6,914 nt of DNA from Bacteroidota bacterium (GTDB lineage: Bacteria > Bacteroidota > Bacteroidia > Chitinophagales > LD1): positions 1 to 6,914 of the forward strand of contig JAFDYP010000513.1 of NCBI GenBank assembly GCA_018267355.1. Reading direction: 5' to 3'. Position 1 is the first letter of the stretch, and each line of letters begins with the position of its first letter. The notes below the pieces were generated by a model, which was not told the DNA's origin, did not search any database, and saw only the letters and a list, made by a program, of their open reading frames with translations. The position numbers were made by a program, and so were the translations under genes. Below are positions 1 to 6,914 of this stretch, piece after piece.

Positions 1-16
1 GGTTTGGAGGGGCTGT

Positions 17-1831
17 TTAATACGGCGCCTGCTCCGGCAGGGTGTATTTACGGCCTTTGTTCTGCTCTTTTAGCCAGGTCATGAGTGGGGCAAAGTACTC
101 CACCATAGGCTTAGCGCTCATATCGCTATGGATAGTAGCCTGCAGGTGCTCGCGCCAGTCTACACTCTGGCCGGGGGCCATCACCTGCTTGAGGAAGGCG
201 CCTACATCTTTATTGCCCCAATAGTTGGTTGCGTGCGGGTCCTGATGCAGGATGTGCTCAGCTATGTATGTGTGAAACTGGAACAGCAGCACATTGGCTA
301 TAGAGTAGTCATAGTACTGCGCCGGGTCGTCTATGATATGCGTCTTGGTAGCAGCATCGCAGTATTCTTCGCCACGCTCGGTAGGAGGCACGATGCCCTG
401 GCATTTCTTCACCAGCTCCCACCATTTTGCGTTAAACTGATCCTTAGGCAGCTTCTCGCTGTATAGTGCATACTCAAACTCCGTCATCGTGCCGCTGCCC
501 CACGGTATATTGACGATATACTGCAGCCCCTGGCGTAGCAGCTGCAGGGTGTCATTGGTCGTCACATGAGCATCTACCATGCCCAGCCCTTGCAGGAAGG
601 GCTTCTGTAGTGAGGCCAGCCCCATCATCGTACCAAAGGCCTCATGATAGCCACGGTTAGCGCCATTGCGCAGGAGGATAGGCACGGATGGATTGCTATA
701 GCAGCGGTAGTAGTAGATATGGCCAAACTCATGCAGGCAGGTAGCCCACCACTCCGTGTTGGCCTCTATGCTCTGCAGCGAGCGGATATCATCCGCCAGG
801 TCCATGTGCCAGGCAGAGGCGTGGGTGTTCTTCTTATAGCAGGCATTAGCCGCTACAGGATAGAGAGATGACTTCTCCCAAAATACCGGCGGCAGCGAGT
901 CAAAACCGATGCTCATGTAGAAGCGCTCCGACTGGCGCGGTATCCACTCTGCGCCTTTACCCTTGAGGTAGCCGTCTATATTGAGCCCCTTCACATCTAC
1001 CAGCTCGCTCCAGTCCTGGCCCCAGCGGTTTGGCAGCCAGTGAGCAGGGATATAGTCAGGCACGGGCTGGTGGTACTTCTCAGCCAGCGTATAGCGCGCC
1101 CACGTGTGCAGCTCGCGGTAAAGCGGCCACACATCGCGTATCATGCTATGTGTGAGCGCGGTCATCTCCTCCGTACTCATGCCGTAGTCAGAGGCATTGT
1201 AGGCGAAGAAGTCTTTGTAGTCCAGCGGCGTTACAGAGGCATTGCGCAGGTCGCGTACCTCGGCCAGGCCATCTTTGAGGCCCTTGCCTACCTCCTTAGC
1301 AGACTGCCATGCTGCCAGGCGCTCATTGAGGTCAGAGGAGTGGCGTAGGATCTCATCTATCTTGTTAGGTGTCACCTCCGCGCCATTCATCTTAAAGGTA
1401 TAACCGTACAGCTTTGCCACCAGGTCATTGGTCAGGTCTATGCGTTTCTTCACCACATCTCCGGCAGTAGCGGGATTATTGCCCGCCAGGAAGAGGATCG
1501 TATTCAGCTCGCGCACCTGCAGCGGCGTGAGCTGGCTCTTTTCTTTCAGGTATTTGCGGGCGCTGTCTATATTGGCAGCGCTGCCGGTATAGGCTGCCAG
1601 CGCTGCCGTCGCGATAGCAGCATTGTGCTGGTCCATCGTATCGCCTTCTACGATATGCGTATTGAGCTGCCACTGGCCCAGATTATCGGCATAAGTGAGC
1701 CGTTGGTATTCTTTATTGTAAGTATCAAGAAACGCCTGTGCCTGGCGCTGCACATCTGCATCGGCCTCTTTGCTCTTGCAAGACGTAAAAAGAACGAACA
1801 CTATAAGTGAGAGTATCAGTAGCTGCCTCAT
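17..1831 (-). CDS. M2-family (ACE-like) zinc dipeptidyl carboxypeptidase, lipoprotein
   Basis: Predicted zinc metallopeptidase of family M2 (angiotensin-converting-enzyme type), which removes dipeptides from the C-termini of oligopeptides. Numbering is from the ATG at 1829-1831 (604 aa). Residues 1-17 form a lipoprotein signal ending FTS-C18, so the enzyme is probably lipid-anchored in the periplasm or on the surface. The zinc site is complete: HEFGH at 367-371 and E397 in GYHEAFG. Other ACE active-site motifs are in order: WGQDW (270-274, Gln for the substrate carboxylate), HASAW (337-341), K496 and H498 in TKTHI, and Y506 and Y509. The C-terminal segment SDMSAKPMVEYFAPL also resembles ACE. 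Length fits a single-domain M2 enzyme. A TTG seven codons upstream (1852) is open but overlaps the promoter, and the ATG gives a clean signal peptide, so I chose the ATG. Human ACE chloride arginines R489 and R522 align with V474 and D508. The substrate in this bacterium is unknown. Confidence 0.93.
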   Translation of the reverse strand: MRQLLILSLIVFVLFTSCKSKEADADVQRQAQAFLDTYNKEYQRLTYADNLGQWQLNTHIVEGDTMDQHNAAIATAALAAYTGSAANIDSARKYLKEKSQLTPLQVRELNTILFLAGNNPATAGDVVKKRIDLTNDLVAKLYGYTFKMNGAEVTPNKIDEILRHSSDLNERLAAWQSAKEVGKGLKDGLAEVRDLRNASVTPLDYKDFFAYNASDYGMSTEEMTALTHSMIRDVWPLYRELHTWARYTLAEKYHQPVPDYIPAHWLPNRWGQDWSELVDVKGLNIDGYLKGKGAEWIPRQSERFYMSIGFDSLPPVFWEKSSLYPVAANACYKKNTHASAWHMDLADDIRSLQSIEANTEWWATCLHEFGHIYYYRCYSNPSVPILLRNGANRGYHEAFGTMMGLASLQKPFLQGLGMVDAHVTTNDTLQLLRQGLQYIVNIPWGSGTMTEFEYALYSEKLPKDQFNAKWWELVKKCQGIVPPTERGEEYCDAATKTHIIDDPAQYYDYSIANVLLFQFHTYIAEHILHQDPHATNYWGNKDVGAFLKQVMAPGQSVDWREHLQATIHSDMSAKPMVEYFAPLMTWLKEQNKGRKYTLPEQAPY

Positions 1832-1849
1832 GGAGTAAGGGTTTGGAGG

Positions 1850-1880
1850 CAAATGTATGGAAACATCGCCAAGGTCAAAA
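1850..1880 (-). promoter_or_regulatory. Bacteroidota-type promoter of the M2 peptidase gene
   Basis: Read on the minus strand, TTTTG (1876-1880) is followed after 18 bases by TACATTTG (1850-1857). This is an exact match to the Bacteroidota -7 consensus TAnnTTTG, with a -33 TTG element at accepted spacing. Transcription would begin near 1843-1846, only about 12-15 bases before the ATG at 1829-1831. The leader has no Shine-Dalgarno site, as is usual in this phylum. It lies in the 63-base gap after the unknown membrane gene and implies that the peptidase can be transcribed independently. Confidence 0.65.
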
Positions 1881-1894
1881 CTCAGGTTATGTAC

Positions 1895-2629
1895 CTATGG
1901 AATATATGGTGCTGAAACGATATCATTCATGCTGACTGTATCCTCCATCTCATGGGTAAAGGCATCAATAAATACTGAATCATTTTGTGAAAGGGGGTGA
2001 GTGCCTGCATTATTGCTTCCTCCGATAAAATCATCGGCGTATTCGTACTGAGTCAGTTTATAGTGATAAAGCCTGGAGGTAAAACTATCAGCGGCTGTCA
2101 TTGAGCGTTCTACAAATGTATTCCCATCCAGATCCGATACGATGATAAATGCTTTCCACTCCGGTGAGTCTTGCGGAGTATAAAAGAAATAAGAAGCGTA
2201 TTTTGATGTGTCGTCGCAAAGCTGTTTTACTGCCATAAAGTGGAACCTATATGGAGGTTTTACCAAGGAATTGTCTATGACAAGATGCTCAATGCTTTCT
2301 GCCAGTCCCTTGCGTTCATCTTCGTAGAATATTTTAATACCCTCAGGGTAGTCACGCGGCCAAAATCTTTCATATAAGATCATTCCTGCGAATAGTAGCA
2401 TGGGTAAATAAAGGCTGATGATCAATCCGCCTTTGTAGGAGATACGCTGGTAGGAAGCGATGAAAAGGAAGCCAGCCGAAACAATAAAAAAGACTATAAA
2501 ACCAAGTACCCAAATGCAGGAAGAATATAAGTCATCACGATTGCCTGATTCGAATAACTTCCCCAGCACGTAAGTGTAGATGAGAATGGCTATGGTAACC
2601 AAGATCAACTGAAATCTCCCTCCGGTCAT
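1895..2629 (-). CDS. Unrecognised membrane protein, three N-terminal TM helices and a soluble C-terminal domain
   Basis: I do not recognise the family of this 244-aa protein. Three hydrophobic helices are visible at about residues 8-26, 38-59 and 67-86, followed by about 155 mostly polar residues. The loop after helix 1 is acidic (E27, D32, D33) and the loop after helix 2 is basic (R62, K66). By the positive-inside rule the N-terminus is cytoplasmic and the C-terminal domain periplasmic. No catalytic motif, lipobox or repeat is obvious; cysteines are only C38 and one in the soluble part. The ATG at 2627-2629 lies 17 bases after the AsmA-like stop and I find no promoter between them, so co-transcription is likely. 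Hand counts on sampled 60-base lines give 37-42% G+C, against about 57% in sampled lines of both neighbours. This suggests a fast-evolving or acquired gene. That it is a real gene is well supported by the open frame, the membrane helices and the tight spacing; its role is open. Confidence 0.8.
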   Translation of the reverse strand: MTGGRFQLILVTIAILIYTYVLGKLFESGNRDDLYSSCIWVLGFIVFFIVSAGFLFIASYQRISYKGGLIISLYLPMLLFAGMILYERFWPRDYPEGIKIFYEDERKGLAESIEHLVIDNSLVKPPYRFHFMAVKQLCDDTSKYASYFFYTPQDSPEWKAFIIVSDLDGNTFVERSMTAADSFTSRLYHYKLTQYEYADDFIGGSNNAGTHPLSQNDSVFIDAFTHEMEDTVSMNDIVSAPYIP

Positions 2630-2646
2630 ATCCCTAAGGTAAGAAC

Positions 2647-5214
2647 TTATTTCTCCTTATCCTCATCAAAGTCTATGAACTCAGGCTTCTTCCGAGTGTC
2701 GTAGTATTTCTCCTCGCGGCGGGCGGCTTCTTTGGAGGCGGGCTTTTGCGTCTTGTCTTTTTTAAAGAGTTCTTTTAGCTCCTGCTTCTGATCGGCGAGG
2801 TCTTGCTTCAGCTTCTTCTTCACTTGCTCGCGGTCATACTTGATCTTAGGATTGGAGATATCGCCTGTGAGGAGCAGGTAGAGATTGACACCGGCATATG
2901 GGTCTTCCTCTATGTACTGCACATCACTCTGCCTGCTGCCAAACTTAGCCGCCAGCAACTTATGCAGGTTCACCTTGAGGTGGTAGTCTATCTGATTGTC
3001 CAGCGTGTGTGTGCCTGACATGATGAGGTTCAGCGCAGAGCTTTGTATCTCCATGCGTGGGATCGTGATCACACGGTTCTCTATCGAGAGGGTATTGCTC
3101 AGGTCTGAGAAGACGATGTGATTCAGCTCATCTACTTTGATAAAGGCCGAGGCCGATTTGATCGGGTCAAAGTTATTTAGCTCCCCATGCAGTACGCTAC
3201 AGGAGAGGCTGCCGGATAGCTTGTCCAGGTCTATGTCTTTATAGTTATTCCACACAGTCCTGAGTGCGAGCGTGGCAGAGACGCGGCCCTTCAGATTCTT
3301 GTCGGTGAGTGTGGTCTGGTTAAAGTTATCGCACTCGCGGAAGAGCATGGGCAGGTCTACCTTGTCGATATTCAGGCCGAGGTTCATCAGCATTTGCTTG
3401 CCCGGCAGGAAGGCTACATAGCCTACATCTGTGATCTGCCCGCCCATAGCCGTGGTAGAGAGCGAGCGGATATCTATGCGGTAAGGTACCAGGCCGAGGT
3501 CGGCCTTCACATCTTCAAAGAGCATATGCTCATACACAAACTTATCTATGCTGACCTGCAGGTGCCCTTCCATATTGAATACATCCCTGATGTCCAGTTT
3601 AGCCTTGCCGGTATTGGAATGCGGCTTGCCCTTCTTGTCATACGTATGCAGGATACTCGACAGGTCAAAGCTGTGCATCTTTAGTGTACCATTCACACCC
3701 AGCGGGATGTCCTCAGTATTATTCCTTCGGTCCTGTGAGATGGAATAGGCTATCAGGTTATTGACTGTACCATCAAAGACAAACTCCGTATTGAGGAATT
3801 TAGCAGCAAGGCCATTGATCGTGATATCATTGTCATGGTAGGAGAGGTGGCCGTTGATCTTTTCATAGGCCACATTGCCTGCCTCTACATTTACATCCTT
3901 CAGGTCAAACTCCCCGGAGGCCTTGATGTTGGAGTTTTCCGCTGCATCAAAGTCGCGCTTATTGCCCTGTATGTGAAATTCCTTGAAGGTGACCAGGCCC
4001 GAGGCACTCTGCAGTATCGTATCACTAAAGAACGTCCGCAGCTCATGCAGGTCTGCCGTACCATCCGCATGAAAGTCTATATCCGGCGAGCTGAGGTGCA
4101 CCAGCTTCAGGTCAAAGGCCTGAGGATAGCCATTAAACTCAGAGCGGAACTTTGACACCACGAGTTTGTCGTCTCCCACAGAGTCCATGCGATAGTAGCC
4201 TTCTGCAGTCACGTGCATCAGCGGCTTGCTGATCTTGGGTATCTGTATCTCAGCATCATGCAGCGCTGCGGTCACCTCTATGATAGGATTGATACCGGGC
4301 TGTATATGGCCGTAGATCTTTGAGGAGACGGTATAGCCGCCGCTGCCCTCCGTGCCCGCCAGCTGCGCGGTGAAGCGCAGCGGTATCAGTGCGATGAGTT
4401 TTGAGATGTCCTTGCCCTGAGAGGTGGCGTTGAACTGTACATAGGTATTGCGCTTGCTGGTGATAAAGAAGCCATTGACCACAAACTTGTTCTTCTCTAT
4501 CTCTATGTTGCCCTTATTCAGCGCAAAGCGGTTCTGCTGCTGGTCTACGTCTATGGTGATATCAGCGTCAAAGGCTTTATGAGCTACGTACTCATCGCCA
4601 TTGATCTGCAGGCGGTCTATCATCAGGCCGCCCTTGGCATTGAGATCAAAGCGCGCCGCCCGGAAATTGCCCGAGAGATCCAGCTTAGAGATATTGAGCT
4701 GAATGTCCTCCTCATTGTCTCCGGTCAGGTAGGTATACCTTACATTCCTGACGATAGCCTGCCTGAGATCCAGATTTAGCCCGGTGGAGGGTTTATTGTC
4801 AGCAGACTTTTTGAAGATATCCCAGTTGGCATTGCCACGGGCGTCCATGTACATATTCAGCGCGCCATCCGCCGCATAGACACGACTCACCTCGATCTTG
4901 TGGCTCAGCAGGCCCCACATATTGAAGAGGAAAGAGAACTCACGTACCTGCAGGAGGTTTTCCCTGCCACCTTTTAGTTTGTTTTTGATAGCCACTTCGT
5001 GGAAAGTGACCGAGGCGTAAGGAAAGTGCTGTAGCAGCGAGAACTCCACGCCGCCCTTCACACTGATCGGTACGGTGACCTGTTCATTGATCTTGCTGAT
5101 GATAAGCTCCTTGACTTTGTCCTGAAAGGCATAGCCGCAGACCACCAGTGCCAGTACCAGCGTGGTAATAGTGATCAGGATACCGATGGATACTCGTATG
5201 AGGATGCGCTTCAT
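2647..5214 (-). CDS. AsmA-family envelope protein
   Basis: An 855-aa AsmA-like protein. Relatives (AsmA, TamB, YhdP) are inner-membrane-anchored periplasmic proteins made of long beta-grooves and are linked to outer-membrane assembly and phospholipid transport. One transmembrane helix at about residues 5-30 is followed by the AsmA N-terminal region, including FSLLQHFPYASVTFHEV, and then a long beta-rich body. The C-terminal AsmA region has motifs I associate with Bacteroidota members: the DNF motif (629-631), GELNNFDP (677-684) followed by a FIKVDELNHI segment, and SGTHT (733-737) before a DYHLKV strand. The last 63 residues (793-855) are a highly charged Lys/Glu tail, probably helical or coiled, after GDISNPKIKYD. 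The ATG at 5212-5214 directly precedes the basic and hydrophobic anchor, so the start is secure. It heads a likely two-gene transcript with the membrane gene 17 bases downstream. The exact lipid cargo or partner cannot be read from the sequence. Confidence 0.9.
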   Translation of the reverse strand: MKRILIRVSIGILITITTLVLALVVCGYAFQDKVKELIISKINEQVTVPISVKGGVEFSLLQHFPYASVTFHEVAIKNKLKGGRENLLQVREFSFLFNMWGLLSHKIEVSRVYAADGALNMYMDARGNANWDIFKKSADNKPSTGLNLDLRQAIVRNVRYTYLTGDNEEDIQLNISKLDLSGNFRAARFDLNAKGGLMIDRLQINGDEYVAHKAFDADITIDVDQQQNRFALNKGNIEIEKNKFVVNGFFITSKRNTYVQFNATSQGKDISKLIALIPLRFTAQLAGTEGSGGYTVSSKIYGHIQPGINPIIEVTAALHDAEIQIPKISKPLMHVTAEGYYRMDSVGDDKLVVSKFRSEFNGYPQAFDLKLVHLSSPDIDFHADGTADLHELRTFFSDTILQSASGLVTFKEFHIQGNKRDFDAAENSNIKASGEFDLKDVNVEAGNVAYEKINGHLSYHDNDITINGLAAKFLNTEFVFDGTVNNLIAYSISQDRRNNTEDIPLGVNGTLKMHSFDLSSILHTYDKKGKPHSNTGKAKLDIRDVFNMEGHLQVSIDKFVYEHMLFEDVKADLGLVPYRIDIRSLSTTAMGGQITDVGYVAFLPGKQMLMNLGLNIDKVDLPMLFRECDNFNQTTLTDKNLKGRVSATLALRTVWNNYKDIDLDKLSGSLSCSVLHGELNNFDPIKSASAFIKVDELNHIVFSDLSNTLSIENRVITIPRMEIQSSALNLIMSGTHTLDNQIDYHLKVNLHKLLAAKFGSRQSDVQYIEEDPYAGVNLYLLLTGDISNPKIKYDREQVKKKLKQDLADQKQELKELFKKDKTQKPASKEAARREEKYYDTRKKPEFIDFDEDKEK

Positions 5215-5562
5215 ACCGCAGGTAAATATATAACCGGGAATGCCTCAGATTATTGCCGGACAATGAACAACTATACACGGGAAGGTGAAAAGTGTATGTA
5301 AAATGGCACCCTGAGGCGTATCATGCCCAGAGCCGGCAAGAAATTATACAATATATGACCTCTATAAAATACAATCAGTGCATATGTGTGTATTGATTCC
5401 TGACTCATATTAATAATAACGGAACACCTAGTGTTTATACTTGCAACTGAGTAAGATATAATCTGCCCCTATTATAAACCAGTTTTTCGACCGGGGCAGG
5501 CCTCCAGAGAGCGTACCATTTGTTAGAGACCATTTCAACCTAAATAGTTAAATATTAGTTGC
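5215..5562. other. Divergent intergenic spacer between the AsmA-like gene and the LamG gene
   Basis: 348 bases without a gene, AT-rich in its middle. It should carry promoters for both flanking genes, but I find no full consensus. On the minus strand TATATTTA (5223-5230), just before the AsmA-like ATG, is one base off TAnnTTTG but has no TTG at proper distance. On the plus strand TATACTTG (5436-5443) is also one base off and lacks a -33 partner. Short inverted repeats are present: CTGCCCC (5463-5469) with GGGGCAG (5493-5499), GCCTCAG (5242-5248) with CTGAGGC (5311-5317), and TTGCCGG (5253-5259) with CCGGCAA (5333-5339). The last two interleave. About this many 7-base matches are expected by chance. 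No tRNA, riboswitch or small ORF is recognised. Confidence 0.6.
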
Positions 5563-6914
5563 ATGAGAAATTTTACCAGCTACATCAGGACATATGTTTT
5601 GGCGGGGCTTGCTATGCGCGAACGCCGGCAAGGTGCGCAGAGGGGACTGCCTCTGGTCTTGATGCTTTCCCTAGGCATCCTGGTATCGGTAGCTACCCAT
5701 GGACAGGCTCCTACCCCGGATGTGATCTACTATACATTTGACGGCACAGGCACTACCGTACCCAATCTGGCCACAGCCCCTCCGTCTGGTACAGCGACTG
5801 GCACCCTTATGGGAAGCATCACGCAGGGAGGTACCGGGCTATGCGGCGGTGCCGTGATAGGCAGCGGCAACGCTTCGAGCACTGATTATGTCAACACTGG
5901 CTGGGCACCAAATCTGACAGGATCATGGACCTTTTCATTCTGGTCTTCTAATATTACAGGCACCAGTACTTTGTATTATATTTTTGGCGATGCCAACTCA
6001 AATAGCTTCCGTTGCTTTACAAACGGTGTGGCCGGTGCCAATAACTGGATACTCAGGGGAGCGGGCCTGACGGACGTTTTACTGAGTGGCGGTGCTACAG
6101 CAGCACCTCACCTCAATACCTTTGTATATGATCAGGTCAGTAATAATGTATATGCCTATCTGGATGGTGTGCTGGTCAATACTGTAGCTCAGGGTGCTCC
6201 GTCTATCGTAGGTACCGGCCCGTTCAAGTTTGTAGGATATAGCACCAACGTAGGTGCGCCGGCAGGTGGCTTGTATGATGAGTTTCGGGTGTACAGCAGG
6301 GCGCTCTCTGCGTCAGAAGTGGCTTCTCTGACTTCAGGCGCTACGTATATATATGATACGATTACGGCCACTGCCTGCGGTAGCTATACATCGCCGAGCG
6401 GTCACTATACATATACCTCGTCGGGTACATACTACGATACTACCGGTACCGGCTGCTCAGACACTCTATACACGCTCAATCTGACGATCAACCAAGGGGG
6501 CACCTCTGCGCAGGCCTATACAATATGCGCAGGACAGAGCGTGACCGTAAACGGCCACACGTACTCCAGCGCTGGCACTTATATGGACACCATCACTGGT
6601 GGCAGTGTGACTGGCTGCGACAGCATAATCACATCTACGGTCACTATGCGTGGTTTGACTGCGCTGAACTTCCAGAATGCAAGCAACACATACGTACAGG
6701 TGCCGTCTAATCCGCAACTGCAGATCACCGGAGCGCTTACACTGGAGTGCTGGTTTAATACGTCCGTAGCACAGGGAGACTATCGTACGCTGGTTTCTAA
6801 GTGGCATACAGGGGGCTCTCCGGGATTTGCCTCATACACACTGCTATGGACCAACGGTGGCGGCCTGAGCTTCTTGCTGCAAAGTGCCTCTACAGCAGGT
6901 ATCTTCGTGCCAAC
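5563..6914 (+). CDS. Secreted multidomain LamG protein, 3' end outside the window
   Basis: The frame opens at ATG 5563 (in-frame TAG at 5545 just upstream) and runs 450 codons to the window edge without a stop, so the protein is truncated here. A signal peptide is clear: basic residues 19-28, hydrophobic core at about 29-44, probable cleavage around 46-49 (THGQA). An alternative ATG at 5614 (residue 18) would give a more ordinary signal length. Residues about 54-256 form a LamG/concanavalin A-like jelly-roll domain, with YLDGVLVN (199-206) and the C-terminal signature DEFRVYSRALSASEV (239-253). Two cysteine-containing repeats follow (about 265-310 and 318-362), then a second LamG-like domain begins (about 366 on: TALNFQNASNTYVQVPS, LTLECWFNT). 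Such proteins usually bind glycans or mediate adhesion. In Bacteroidota they often end in a type IX secretion or gliding-associated C-terminal domain, which cannot be checked here. Function as adhesin or glycan binder is inference. Confidence 0.88.
   Translation, partial: MRNFTSYIRTYVLAGLAMRERRQGAQRGLPLVLMLSLGILVSVATHGQAPTPDVIYYTFDGTGTTVPNLATAPPSGTATGTLMGSITQGGTGLCGGAVIGSGNASSTDYVNTGWAPNLTGSWTFSFWSSNITGTSTLYYIFGDANSNSFRCFTNGVAGANNWILRGAGLTDVLLSGGATAAPHLNTFVYDQVSNNVYAYLDGVLVNTVAQGAPSIVGTGPFKFVGYSTNVGAPAGGLYDEFRVYSRALSASEVASLTSGATYIYDTITATACGSYTSPSGHYTYTSSGTYYDTTGTGCSDTLYTLNLTINQGGTSAQAYTICAGQSVTVNGHTYSSAGTYMDTITGGSVTGCDSIITSTVTMRGLTALNFQNASNTYVQVPSNPQLQITGALTLECWFNTSVAQGDYRTLVSKWHTGGSPGFASYTLLWTNGGGLSFLLQSASTAGIFVP
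6355..6492 (+). repeat. Cys-containing extracellular repeat, copy 1
   Basis: Encodes residues about 265-310 of the LamG protein. The pattern is a first Cys (C272), then SGTYYDT (287-293 region), then GC (297-298), then DTLYTLNLTI. Copy 2 lies 21 bases downstream and shares the layout C...G(H)Y...GTYxDT...GC..., but with 30 rather than 26 residues between the cysteines. The repeats are similar in protein, not in DNA, so they are an old duplication rather than a recombining DNA repeat. The paired cysteines may form a disulfide after export. Confidence 0.7.
6514..6648 (+). repeat. Cys-containing extracellular repeat, copy 2
   Basis: Encodes residues about 318-362: YTICAGQSVTVNGHTY (C322), AGTYMDT (337-343), GCDSI (351-355) and a closing beta-strand. 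This CxGxS...GxxY...GTYxDT...GCDS pattern is one I associate with large surface proteins of Bacteroidota, where it often occurs many times in tandem between adhesive domains. Here it links the first LamG domain to the second. I cannot name a family for it with certainty. Confidence 0.7.

Noticed and set aside
128..466. Plus-strand open frame of 112 codons inside the peptidase gene.
   Set aside because: It lies antisense to a peptidase gene with every catalytic motif in place; its translation shows no domain and no start context, so it is a shadow frame.
1..1849. The 10-base word GGTTTGGAGG occurs at 1-10 and again at 1840-1849, next to each end of the peptidase gene.
   Set aside because: Many 10-base word pairs are expected by chance in a window this size, and neither copy has further matching flanks, so it is not evidence of an insertion or attachment site.
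1850..1852. TTG as the start of the peptidase, adding seven residues (MPPNPYS).
   Set aside because: It overlaps the -7 promoter element and would spoil the compact lipoprotein signal that begins at the ATG 1829-1831.
3835..4155. Plus-strand open frame of 106 codons inside the AsmA-like gene.
   Set aside because: Antisense to a well-supported long gene, no recognisable motif and no promoter; a by-product of codon usage.
5463..5499. CTGCCCC / GGGGCAG inverted repeat with a 23-base loop upstream of the LamG gene, considered as a terminator or leader hairpin.
   Set aside because: No U-tract follows on either strand in a sensible place, neither flanking gene ends here, and a 7-base match at this spacing is expected about once by chance in this spacer.
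6466..6807. Minus-strand open frame of 113 codons at the right end.
   Set aside because: It overlaps the coherent LamG protein frame on the plus strand, and its own translation lacks any domain pattern.
1..6914. Search for a CRISPR array, transposon ends, tRNA genes, toxin-antitoxin pair or defence operon.
   Set aside because: No regularly spaced repeats, transposase motifs, cloverleaf-like segments or defence-type domains are visible; all gene products look like envelope or secreted proteins.

Overview
The window looks like chromosomal DNA from a Bacteroidota bacterium, most likely of the Chitinophagia type. The signs are: a promoter of the Bacteroidota form (TTTTG, 18 bases, TACATTTG); start codons without Shine-Dalgarno sites; an AsmA-family protein with the layout usual in that phylum; a lipoprotein peptidase; and a large secreted LamG-type protein of the kind exported by type IX secretion. 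The phylum is inferred from these features, not from a marker gene.

Layout. Three genes lie on the minus strand and read leftwards from about 5214. First is an AsmA-like envelope protein (2647-5214). After 17 bases comes a small membrane protein of unknown family (1895-2629). After another 63 bases comes an M2-family (ACE-like) zinc peptidase lipoprotein (17-1831). The first two probably share a transcript. The peptidase has its own promoter in the 63-base gap, so it can be transcribed alone, although read-through is possible. A 348-base divergent spacer (5215-5562) follows. Then a plus-strand gene starts at 5563 and stays open to the right edge: a secreted protein with a LamG/concanavalin-like domain, two cysteine-containing repeats and the start of a second LamG domain. 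Its C-terminus is outside the window. Positions 1-16 are the 3' flank of the peptidase gene and hold nothing recognisable.

Function. All four products appear to act in the envelope or outside the cell: AsmA in the inner membrane and periplasm, the unknown protein in the inner membrane with a periplasmic domain, the peptidase as a lipidated periplasmic or surface enzyme, and the LamG protein secreted. No shared pathway is evident. This looks mostly like ordinary core and surface-protein territory. I see no CRISPR array, transposon, tRNA, rRNA, toxin-antitoxin pair or defence system. The points most worth a second look are the loss of the chloride-binding arginines in the ACE-like enzyme, the AT-rich unrecognised membrane gene, and the truncated multidomain secreted protein.
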